A stretch of 8,204 bases of DNA. It comes from an uncultured Rhodospirillales bacterium (GTDB lineage: Bacteria; Pseudomonadota; Alphaproteobacteria; Rhodospirillales; Defluviicoccaceae). Shown here piece by piece: positions 1-7,200 of the stretch. Every line of letters starts with the position of its first letter. The stretch's first letter is position 1. A model generated the notes under the pieces. That model did not search any database and was not told where the DNA came from. It was given only the letters and a program-made list of their open reading frames with translations. The translations under genes were made by a program, and so were the position numbers. Location: positions 1-8,204 of the forward strand of contig CAKZLS010000225.1 of assembly GCA_937127205.1 (NCBI GenBank), in the 5' to 3' direction.

Positions 1-152
1 GCGATTCGAGGCTTCAAGGCGTTGCTTTCGTGCCGACGTCCCGCATCCCGGCTCGTTTTTTCGCAATTCGGCATCAAAGCGGTTTCGCGGTTTTGCAAAC
101 GCGGTCATGATCCGGCTCAGATAAATCACATTCTCGAGGAGGGAGCGGAGCC
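1..152. other. Upstream region of the dehydrogenase gene, no gene recognised
   Basis: I recognise no gene in these 152 bases. All three forward frames stay open for more than 100 bases, which is common in GC-rich DNA. The frame starting at base 1 runs to a TGA at 154-156 that overlaps the next gene's ATG, but its translation looks like no known protein. Its third codon positions are clearly less G/C-rich than those of the real genes here. A run of six T at 56-61 follows a weak GCCG/CGGC pairing (32-35 with 49-52), so the end of an upstream transcript is possible but poorly supported. The strongest element is the Shine-Dalgarno AGGAGGG at 137-143, nine bases before the ATG at 153. I could not place a convincing -35/-10 pair. 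Confidence 0.4.
86..103. repeat. Imperfect inverted repeat upstream of the dehydrogenase
   Basis: CGC(G)GTTT and AAACGCG form arms of seven pairs around a TGC loop, with one bulged G. The repeat is centred about 58 bases before the ATG at 153, where an operator could lie. No regulator is encoded beside it and no family consensus is recognised, so an operator role is only a guess. It could be chance in GC-rich DNA. Confidence 0.2.
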
Positions 153-1013
153 ATGAAAACGGCGTTCATCGGGCTTGGTGTCATGGGGTATCCCATGGCT
201 GGGCATCTGGCCCAGGCCGGCCACGACGTTACCGTCTATAACCGCACCGCCGCCAAGGCCGAGGCGTGGGTAAAGCAGCATGGCGGCGCGTCCGCCGCGA
301 CGCCGGCCGAGGCGGCGCGGGACGCCGAGGTGGTGTTCTGCTGCGTCGGCAACGACGACGACCTGCGTCATGTGGTCGTCGGTGACGGCGGGGCGTTCAC
401 CTATATGGCGCCGGGGACCATTTTCGTGGACCACACCACGGCGTCAGCCCAGGTGGCCCTGGAACTGGCGGGCATCGGCGGCATCAAGGAGATCGCATTT
501 CTGGACGCGCCGGTGTCGGGCGGGCAGGCCGGCGCCGAGAACGGCCAGTTGACGGTGATGGTGGGTGGCGAAGAGGGGGCGTTCAACACCGCCGCGCCGC
601 TGATGCAGGCTTACGGCAAGGCGGTGACGCTGATGGGGCCGGTGAGTAGCGGCCAGCTCACCAAGATGGTCAATCAAATTTGTATCGCCGGGTTGGTGCA
701 GGGGCTCTCCGAGGCGCTGCAGTTCGCGGACCGCGCCGGGTTGGATGCCCACCGGGTCGTCGACGTCATCTCCAAGGGCGCGGCGCAGTCGTGGCAGATG
801 GAGAACCGCGCGACCACGATGATCGACGACCAGTTCGACTTCGGCTTTGCGGTGGACTGGATGCGCAAGGATCTGGGGATTGTTTTGGCGGAGGCTCGGG
901 ACAACGGCGCGGTGCTGCCGGTGACGGCGCTGGTGGATCAGTTCTACGCCGAGCTGCAGGCCAAGGGCGGCGGCCGCTGGGATACCTCCAGCCTGATCCG
1001 CCTGTTGCGGTAA
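153..1013 (+). CDS. NAD(P)-dependent beta-hydroxyacid dehydrogenase (3-hydroxyisobutyrate dehydrogenase / glyoxylate reductase family)
   Basis: This 286 aa soluble protein has the usual length and layout of the family. The N-terminal Rossmann domain opens with the dinucleotide motif GLGVMG (residues 7-12) followed by the family-typical YPMAGHL. The substrate-binding signature DAPVSGG is at 118-124. The catalytic lysine lies in the GxxxKxxxN motif, as K171 with N174, and starts the helical C-terminal domain. Members oxidise 3-hydroxy acids, or reduce the matching aldehyde or keto acid, with NAD(P). After the second beta strand the sequence reads YNRT rather than carrying an acidic residue, which in this family points to NADP(H). 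The exact substrate (3-hydroxyisobutyrate, tartronate semialdehyde, glyoxylate or succinic semialdehyde) cannot be read from the sequence. The start is supported by AGGAGGG at 137-143. The gene converges on gcdH with only seven bases between stops, so they are not one operon. Confidence 0.9.
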   Translation: MKTAFIGLGVMGYPMAGHLAQAGHDVTVYNRTAAKAEAWVKQHGGASAATPAEAARDAEVVFCCVGNDDDLRHVVVGDGGAFTYMAPGTIFVDHTTASAQVALELAGIGGIKEIAFLDAPVSGGQAGAENGQLTVMVGGEEGAFNTAAPLMQAYGKAVTLMGPVSSGQLTKMVNQICIAGLVQGLSEALQFADRAGLDAHRVVDVISKGAAQSWQMENRATTMIDDQFDFGFAVDWMRKDLGIVLAEARDNGAVLPVTALVDQFYAELQAKGGGRWDTSSLIRLLR

Positions 1014-1028
1014 ACTTGTTTTATCCGC
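1007..1028. terminator. Hairpin between convergent stop codons, candidate bidirectional terminator
   Basis: GCGGTAAA (1007-1014) pairs with TTTA-CCGC (1020-1028) as eight base pairs with one bulged T at 1024 and a CTTGT loop. Each arm holds a stop codon: TAA at 1011-1013 for the forward gene and the complement of TAA at 1021-1023 for gcdH. Neither side is followed by a proper T-run outside the stem, so classic intrinsic termination is uncertain. It may instead protect the 3' ends of both messages. Confidence 0.35.
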
Positions 1029-2205
1029 CCGTAAAGGCCTGCAGGCCTGTCTGGGCGCGGCCGAGGATGAGGGCGTGGATGTCGTGGGTGCCCTCGTAGG
1101 TGTTGACCGTCTCCAGGTTCATGGCGTGGCGGATCACGTGGAACTCGTCGACGATGCCGTTGGCGCCGTGCATGTCCCGGGCGGTGCGGGCGATCTCCAG
1201 CGCTTTGCCGCAGGAGTTGCGTTTGATCAGCGAGATCAGCTCGGGCGCGCAGCGGTCCTGGTCCAGCAGCCGGCCGGCGCGGAGGCAGCCCTGGAGGCCA
1301 AGCGCGATGTCGGTCTCCATGTCGGCGAGCTTCTTTTGAATGAGTTGATTGGCGGCGAGAGGCCGGCCGAACTGGTTGCGGTCGAGGGTATACTGGCGCG
1401 CCGCGTGCCAGCAAAACTCGGCGGCGCCGAGCGTGCCCCAGGCGATGCCGTACCGTGCCTTGTTGAGGCAGCCGAAGGGGCCGGCGAGGCCGCTGACGTC
1501 GGGAAACAGGTTCTCGTCGGGCACGAAGGTCTGGTCCATGACGATCTCGCCGGTGCTCGATGCGCGGAGCGAGAACTTGCCCTCGATCTTGGGGGTCACC
1601 AGGCTCTTCATGCCGCGCTCGAGGATGAAGCCGCGGATTTTGCCGTCGAGCTTGGCCCAGACGACCATGACGTCGGCGAGGGGCGAGTTGGTGATCCACA
1701 TCTTGGCGCCGGTAAGGAGGTAGCCGCCGTCCACCCGTTCGGCGCGGGTGCGCATGCCGCCGGGGTCGGAGCCGTGGTCGGGCTCGGTGAGACCGAAACA
1801 GCCCACCCGTTCGCCGGTGGCGAGGCGGGGCAGGTATTTCCGGCGCTGGTCGTCGGTGCCGTAGGCGTGGATGGGGTACATCACCAGCGAGGACTGAACG
1901 CTCATGGCCGAGCGGTAGCCGGAGTCTACGCGCTCGATTTCGCGGGCCGCCAGGCCGTAGGCCACATGGTTGACGCCGGCGCCGCCGTATTCCGCCGGGA
2001 TGGTGGAGCCGAGCAGGCCGACGGCGCCCATCTCGGTCATAATCTCGGGATGGAACTTCTCATGGCGGTTGGCCATGAGTATGCGCGGCATCAGCCGGTC
2101 CTGGGCGTAGGCGCGGGCGCTGTCGCGGACCAGCCGTTCCTCTTCGTCGAGCTGGTCTTCCAGATGGAACGGATCGTCCCATTTAAAAGGAGCGGAGGTG
2201 GCCAT
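1021..2205 (-). CDS. gcdH: Glutaryl-CoA dehydrogenase
   Basis: This FAD-dependent acyl-CoA dehydrogenase (394 aa, typical full length) oxidises and decarboxylates glutaryl-CoA to crotonyl-CoA and CO2 in the lower pathway of lysine, tryptophan and some aromatic-acid breakdown. Electrons normally pass to electron transfer flavoprotein. The flavin and substrate region CFGLTEPDHGSDPGGM is at 136-151, with WITNS at 170-174. RNQFGRP (276-282) is the C-terminal-domain flavin signature. The catalytic base is E371 in NTYEGTHDIHALILGR, where Y370-E371 and the downstream HALILGR are characteristic of glutaryl-CoA rather than ordinary fatty acyl-CoA dehydrogenases. R98-S99 in SGYRSAMSVQSS matches the arginine-serine pair that binds the distal carboxylate in the human enzyme. 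The start is supported by AAGGA (2214-2218), eight bases upstream. No CoA-transferase or regulator gene, often a neighbour of gcdH, is visible. Confidence 0.95.
   Translation of the reverse strand: MATSAPFKWDDPFHLEDQLDEEERLVRDSARAYAQDRLMPRILMANRHEKFHPEIMTEMGAVGLLGSTIPAEYGGAGVNHVAYGLAAREIERVDSGYRSAMSVQSSLVMYPIHAYGTDDQRRKYLPRLATGERVGCFGLTEPDHGSDPGGMRTRAERVDGGYLLTGAKMWITNSPLADVMVVWAKLDGKIRGFILERGMKSLVTPKIEGKFSLRASSTGEIVMDQTFVPDENLFPDVSGLAGPFGCLNKARYGIAWGTLGAAEFCWHAARQYTLDRNQFGRPLAANQLIQKKLADMETDIALGLQGCLRAGRLLDQDRCAPELISLIKRNSCGKALEIARTARDMHGANGIVDEFHVIRHAMNLETVNTYEGTHDIHALILGRAQTGLQAFTGG
1035..1048. repeat. 14-bp perfect palindrome inside the end of gcdH
   Basis: AGGCCTGCAGGCCT reads the same on both strands. 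It lies in the last codons of gcdH, encoding part of TGLQAF, a few bases from the convergent-stop hairpin. With no loop it cannot form a normal hairpin, and its codons are ordinary, so it is probably incidental. Confidence 0.3.
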
Positions 2206-2267
2206 CGACAGTATCCTTTCGGTATCTTCTCCGAATTAACGCCCCAACCTATCAGGAGCCCCAGCGA
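2206..2267. promoter_or_regulatory. Divergent intergenic region between gcdH and the hydrolase-OsmC gene
   Basis: Only 62 bases separate the two divergent start codons, so both promoters must fit here or reach into the coding regions. It holds AAGGA for gcdH (minus strand, 2214-2218) and AGGAG for the forward gene (2254-2258). Two repeat patterns are visible: GTATC at 2211-2215 and again at 2222-2226, one helical turn (11 bp) apart, and the inverted pair TTCGG (2218-2222) / CCGAA (2231-2235) with an eight-base gap. Either could be a regulator site covering the gcdH ribosome-binding site. I assign no clear -35/-10 hexamers. Confidence 0.4.
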
Positions 2268-3512
2268 ATGGCGACCAAACTGAGCGAGAAGATCATCTTT
2301 GTCGGCGCCGACGGCGAGAGCGAATTGGCCGCCCGGCTCGACCTTCCGGCAGGAAAGCCCCGGGCGTTCGCCCTGTTCGCACACTGCTTCACCTGCACCA
2401 AGGATATCTTCGCGGCGTCGCGTATCGCAGAGGCCCTGACCGATCACGGGGTGGGGGTGCTGCGGTTCGACTTCACCGGGCTCGGCGCCAGCGCCGGCGA
2501 GTTCGCCAATACCAGCTTTTCCTCCAACATCGGCGATCTGCTGGCCGCCGCCGAGTGGCTGCGGGCCCATCACGAAGCGCCTAAGATCCTGGTGGGGCAC
2601 AGCCTCGGCGGGGCCGCCGTGCTCGCCGCCGCCGCGTCCATCCCCGAAGTGAATGCGGTCAGCACCATCGGCGCGCCGGCCGATCCCGGCCACGTGCGGC
2701 ATCTGTTTCAGGGGCCCATCGAGGACATCGAAACCAAGGGGTTTGCGGAGATCGTCATTGTCGGCCGGCCGTTCTGCGTCTCCAAGCAGTTCCTCGACGA
2801 CATCGGCTCGCACAAGCTCGAAGACGCCATCGCCAAACTGCGGGTGGCGTTGCTGGTATTCCACGCGCCGCTGGACCAGACCGTCGGTATCGACAACGCG
2901 ACGCGCATCTTCGTTTCTGCCAAGCATCCCAAGAGTTTTGTCTCCCTCGATGACGCCGATCATCTGCTGACAAGGCGCGAGGACGCGATCTATGTGGCCG
3001 ACGTGATCGCGGCCTGGGCAGGGCGGTACGTGGGCGCGGTGGAGCAGGCGACGCTGCCGGAACTGACCGCCGCCGAAGACACGGTGGTGGTGGGCGAGAC
3101 TGGCGACGGCAAGTTTGCTCAGGTGATCTCAGTGGGCGGCAAACATACTCTGCTCGCCGACGAACCGGTGACCTACGGTGGCACCGATACCGGCCCGGCG
3201 CCCTACGATCTCCTGCTCGCCGGCTTGGGGGCCTGTACGACCATGACCATGCGCATGTATGCGGAGCGCAAGGGTTTGGCCCTGGAGCGCGCGTTGGTAA
3301 CCTTGAAACACGGCAAGGTTCACGCCGACGATTGCGCCCATTGCGAAACCGAGAGCGGCAAGATCGACCGCATCGAACGAGAGGTGGAACTGCTCGGGCC
3401 GCTCAGCGAGGATGACCGCCAGAAGCTGCTGGAGATTGCCGATAAGTGCCCGGTCCACCGCACTATGCATTCCGAAGTGTGGGTGGAGACAAAGCTGAAA
3501 CCGATTTCTTAG
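2268..3512 (+). CDS. Bifunctional alpha/beta hydrolase - OsmC family protein
   Basis: This is a 414 aa natural fusion. Residues 1-255 form an alpha/beta hydrolase with nucleophile S112 in GHSLGG (110-115); D203 in APLDQTVGIDNA and H232 in DADHLL are likely the other triad members. Residues 270-414 form an OsmC/Ohr domain with the two redox cysteines expected of the family, C323 in GLGACTTM and C394 in DKCPVHR. OsmC domains reduce organic hydroperoxides through this cysteine pair. The hydrolase might release or process lipid-type substrates for the second domain, but that link is inference. The fusion is a known family arrangement, so it is not an assembly error. I see no signal peptide or membrane segment, so it is probably cytosolic. 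AGGAG at 2254-2258, nine bases upstream, supports the start. The TAG stop overlaps the convergent ParA stop by 4 bp. Confidence 0.9.
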   Translation: MATKLSEKIIFVGADGESELAARLDLPAGKPRAFALFAHCFTCTKDIFAASRIAEALTDHGVGVLRFDFTGLGASAGEFANTSFSSNIGDLLAAAEWLRAHHEAPKILVGHSLGGAAVLAAAASIPEVNAVSTIGAPADPGHVRHLFQGPIEDIETKGFAEIVIVGRPFCVSKQFLDDIGSHKLEDAIAKLRVALLVFHAPLDQTVGIDNATRIFVSAKHPKSFVSLDDADHLLTRREDAIYVADVIAAWAGRYVGAVEQATLPELTAAEDTVVVGETGDGKFAQVISVGGKHTLLADEPVTYGGTDTGPAPYDLLLAGLGACTTMTMRMYAERKGLALERALVTLKHGKVHADDCAHCETESGKIDRIEREVELLGPLSEDDRQKLLEIADKCPVHRTMHSEVWVETKLKPIS

Positions 3513-4144
3513 AGCTTCGACTGAATCTCGCTAACGAGGTTGCGAATATCGTCGGCGGCGGCACTCCGTGACGCGGTCTCTACCACCGCTTGGCCTTCGA
3601 GCATGCTGGCGACGAAGGCGACCCGGTTGCCGAGCACGGAGTTGGCCACGGGGAGGCCATTTTTGGCGAGCTGTTCGCGCATGGCGTCGATGACCTTGCC
3701 CCGGGGCGGCACCCGGTTGAGGACCAGGAGGACCGGCACACTGGAGGTGCGCGCCAAGTCCATGGTGGCGTCGGTGGCCCAGATGTCCATGGGGCTCGGC
3801 TGGACCGGGATCAGCACCAGATCGGCGGCGCGGACCGCCACCTTGGCCTCGGTTTCGGCGTGCGGCGGGCTGTCGATGATAACGATGTCGCTGGCGCGCT
3901 TGAGCCGGGTCAGTTCGTTGGAGGCGCGGTAGCCAGCCACCTGCACCATCTCCACCGGGCGCGAAGTGTCCGCCGGCGTGTCCTTGCGGACGCTGTGCCA
4001 TGCGCTCAGGCTTCCCTGGGGATCGATGTCCACCAGCGCCACCTGTTTGCCGGCCGCACTGAAGGCCACCCCCAGTTGCGCCGCCAGGGTGGTTTTTCCG
4101 GCGCCGCCTTTTTGTTGGGCGATGGTGATGATCTTTGCAGCCAT
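3509..4144 (-). CDS. ParA-family partition-type ATPase, orphan
   Basis: This 211 aa P-loop ATPase is of the ParA/MinD type. The deviant Walker A motif KGGAGKTT is at 12-19, with signature lysine K12 and P-loop lysine K17. VDIDPQGS (38-45) is the switch/Walker A' region and DIVIIDSPPH (86-95) is Walker B. Such proteins dimerise with ATP, bind DNA non-specifically and position plasmids, chromosomes or protein cargo on the nucleoid, when a partner stimulates ATPase activity. It lacks the N-terminal helix-turn-helix of the large self-repressing ParA type, so it resembles small plasmid-type or cargo-positioning ATPases. No ParB, McdB-like partner or centromere-like repeat is in the window. The gene lies 88 bases downstream of dnaE2 on the same strand and could be cotranscribed with it. 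GGGGGA at 4155-4160 is a plausible ribosome-binding site. The substrate or cargo is unknown. Confidence 0.88.
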   Translation of the reverse strand: MAAKIITIAQQKGGAGKTTLAAQLGVAFSAAGKQVALVDIDPQGSLSAWHSVRKDTPADTSRPVEMVQVAGYRASNELTRLKRASDIVIIDSPPHAETEAKVAVRAADLVLIPVQPSPMDIWATDATMDLARTSSVPVLLVLNRVPPRGKVIDAMREQLAKNGLPVANSVLGNRVAFVASMLEGQAVVETASRSAAADDIRNLVSEIQSKL

Positions 4145-4232
4145 GGCGTCAATGTCCCCCGCTTGAGTGGTCCCTGTGGAAAGCTACCGCGTGGCGCGGG
4201 TTTTGCAAGCAATTGTCGGGAATTCCCTGTGG
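4145..4232. other. Spacer between dnaE2 and the parA-type gene
   Basis: This 88-base gap carries the ParA ribosome-binding site (4155-4160). A short hairpin CCGCG-TGG-CGCGG at 4187-4199 is followed on the plus strand by TTTT (4201-4204). That orientation would stop plus-strand readthrough from the OsmC-fusion gene, not the minus-strand genes, and five pairs is short. I see no clear promoter for the ParA gene, so readthrough from dnaE2 is possible. Confidence 0.35.
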
Positions 4233-4251
4233 TTAGTGGAAATCCCGCGAC
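4215..4251 (-). terminator. Imperfect hairpin spanning the dnaE2 stop codon
   Basis: Bases 4215-4226 pair with 4238-4251 as eleven base pairs, interrupted by one A-A mismatch and a two-base bulge, with the dnaE2 stop in the loop (4233-4235). The left arm contains the perfect palindrome GGGAATTCCC (4218-4227). No T-run follows on the minus strand, so it is a weak intrinsic terminator at best. It could dampen readthrough into the ParA gene or stabilise the dnaE2 message. Confidence 0.3.
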
Positions 4252-7200
4252 TGAACGTCGAATTTGGCCTCGTCGGCCGCCCGGTCGGGCTTCGCCGAGT
4301 TGGTGAGGGTGCCGAGAAGCGAGCCCAGATTCCATACCCGGCGGGCGACTACATGAATGACGGTGCCTTCGCGCTGGACCGTGCCCTCCACCCCCATCAA
4401 GGTGGCGCCGAGCACCGCCTGGCGGAAATCCTCGAACACCGCGGGCCAGACGATCAGGTTGGCATGACCGGTTTCGTCCTCGAGGGTGATGAACATGACC
4501 CCATTGGCACTGCCGGGGCGCTGCCGGGTGATCACCAGCCCCGCCAGCTTGACGGCCGAGCCGGTTTTCATGGTGGCCAACCGCGCGCTGGGGACGCACT
4601 GTTTTCGATCCAGCCGCGGGCGCAGCAACGACAGCGGGTGCGTCTTCAACGACAGGCGCAGGGCCCGGTAGTCGTCAGCCACCTGTTCCGGCAAAGTAAT
4701 GGGCGGCAACGCCACTTCGGTTTCGCGCCCCATTTCGCCGTTCTCGGCGGCGGAAAAAAGCGGCAAAGTGGTGTCTTTCAGCCGATTTACCGTCCAAAAT
4801 GCCTGCTGACGATCGAGGCCCAGAGAGCGGAATGCGTCGGCGCCGGCGAGCGTCTTCAGCGCCGACGCGCCGACGCCCGACGCGCGCCACAAGTGAGCGA
4901 GATCGCGGTATCCTCCGCACCGGGCCGCGACGATGGCCTCGGCGTCACGCGCGGCCAGGCCCTTGATCTGGCGAAATCCAAGCCGCAACGCCGCGCTATC
5001 CCGTTCACGCTCGTCGCCCGCGTCCGCCACCGGCTCCAGCGTACAGTCCCAGTGGCTGAAATTGATATCTGCCGGCCGGACCTCGACGCCATGGCGCCGG
5101 GCGTCGCCGACGATCTGGGCCGGCGCATAGAACCCCATGGGCTGGCTGTTCAAAAGCGCGCAGGCGAACGCCGCCGGATAGTGACACCGCAGCCACGCCG
5201 AAACGTAAACGATGAGCGCGAAGCTGGCGGAGTGGGACTCGGGAAACCCATAATCGGCGAAGCCTTCGATCTGCTTGAAACAGCGTTCGGCAAAGTCTCT
5301 ATCGTAGCCGCGGCTCAGAGCCCCTTCGACGAATTTATCCCTGAAGCCGTGAATGGTTCCGGAGCGGCGGAAGGTTGCCATGGCCTGGCGCAATTCGTTG
5401 GATTCTCCAGGAGTGAAGCCGGCGGCGACGATGGCGATCTTCATGGCCTGCTCCTGAAACAGCGGAATGCCGAGGGTCTTTCTGAGCACCTGTTCCAAAT
5501 CCGATGACGGATACACGACCGGCTCCAGGCCCTGGCGGCGGCGCAAGTAGGGATGCACCATGTCGCCTTGGATGGGGCCGGGGCGGACGATCGCCACCTC
5601 GATCACCAAGTCGTAGAAGGTGCGCGGCCTCAGGCGCGGCAGCATGCTCATCTGCGCCCGGCTCTCCACTTGAAACACGCCGACGGAGTCGCCCTCGCAC
5701 AGCATGTCGTAGGTCTTGGGGTCCTCGGCGGGGATAGTAGCGAGGGTGACACCGCGGCCGTGATGGTCGCGGATATGATCCAGCGCCTTGCGCACGCAGC
5801 TCAGCATGCCGAGACCGAGGATGTCGATCTTGAGAATGCCGAGAGCGTCCAGATCGTCCTTGTCCCACTCGATGACCGTGCGGTGGGCCATGGCTGCGTT
5901 CTCGATGGGCACCACGTTGGAGAGCGGGCTTCGGGTAATCACCATGCCGCCGGTGTGCTGAGACAGATGGCGGGGAAACCCCCGCAGATCGCCCGCCAAC
6001 TCAACGACCATTCGAAGCGTGCGATCGTCGGGATTGAGTCCGGCGTCGCGCATCTGATCCTCGGTGACCTCATCCCAATACCGCCGCCAGAACGCCTGTT
6101 GCAGGGCGACAATGGAATCGTCGGACAGTCCCATGACCTTGCCGACTTCGCGCAGCGCGCTCTTAGTGCGGTAGCTGATCACCGTGGCGGTCATGCCGGC
6201 GCGGTCGCGGCCGTATTTCTCGTAGACGTACTGGATGACCTCCTCGCGGCGTTCATGCTCGAAATCCACGTCGATGTCCGGCGGTTCGTCGCGCTCGGCG
6301 CTGATGAACCGTTCGAACAGGAAATCCAGGCGGGCCGGATCCACCGCGGTGATTCCAAGAACGTAACAGACCGCCGAATTGGCCGCCGAGCCGCGTCCCT
6401 GACAGAGGATTCCGCGCTCGCGGGCAAACCGGACGATGTCGTGGACGGTGAGGAAGTAGGGGGCGAAACCGAGTGTCTCGATCAGCGCCAGTTCGTGCGT
6501 TACTTGGGTGCGCACCTTGTTTGGAACACCGCCGGGATAGCGCTCCGCCGCACCGGCCCAGGTCAGTCGGGCCAGTTCGTCCTGGGGTGTACCGCCACCG
6601 GGGACCGGGTCGACGGGATATTCATAGCGCAATTCGTCAAGAGTGAACGCACATTTCTCTGCAATTTCAGCGGTATGGGTAATGGCTCTGGGATAACGTT
6701 CGAACAATCGAGCCATCTCGGCCGGCGGTTTGAGGTGGCGTTCGGCGTTGGCGAACAGCCGGTGACCGGCGTCGTAAATGGTGCAATGTTCGCGGATGCA
6801 GGTCAGCACATCCTGCAGGGCCTTGCGGTGGGCCGTGTGGGCATGAACGTCATTGGTAGCGACCAGGGGAACGCGGTTTGCGTCGGCAAGATTGGCCAAC
6901 ATAGCGAGACGGCGGGAGTCATCGCCAAGATAACTTTTCCTTGCAGAGAGATAGAGGGATTTTCCAAAGTGGCTTCGCACCATGGAAAGGGCATCACTGA
7001 ACGCTTCGGTGGGCTCCCTTGGGGGGATTGCCACGACAATCTGCCCTTCACCGTGATCGAACACGTCGGTGAGGCCGAGCCGGCACTCTCCTTTGGGCGC
7101 GCGCCGGCGTCCCACGGTCAGCAACCGCGATAACCGGCCGTAAGCGGCGCGGTCGGTGGGAAAGCAGAGAAGGCTTGGGGCATCCTCTAGATCCAGCCGC

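Noticed and set aside
32..61. Intrinsic terminator before the T-run at 56-61.
   Set aside because: Only a four-pair stem with a 13-base loop can be drawn, and it is separated from the T-run by other bases.
1..156. Open forward frame ending in TGA that overlaps the ATG at 153 (ATGA), as if an upstream coupled gene ended here.
   Set aside because: The translation resembles no known family, third-position G/C is clearly lower than in the real genes, and the other two forward frames are also open for over 100 bases.
1075..2283. 402-codon plus-strand ORF opposite gcdH.
   Set aside because: It is the antisense shadow of a strongly supported gcdH; the translation is low-complexity Ala/Gly/Val/Asp-rich and it runs over the start of the next real gene.
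4167..7133. Long plus-strand ORFs (4167-5507 and 5553-7133) opposite dnaE2.
   Set aside because: Both are high-GC shadows of dnaE2, which has all expected motifs and full length; their translations show no recognisable domain.
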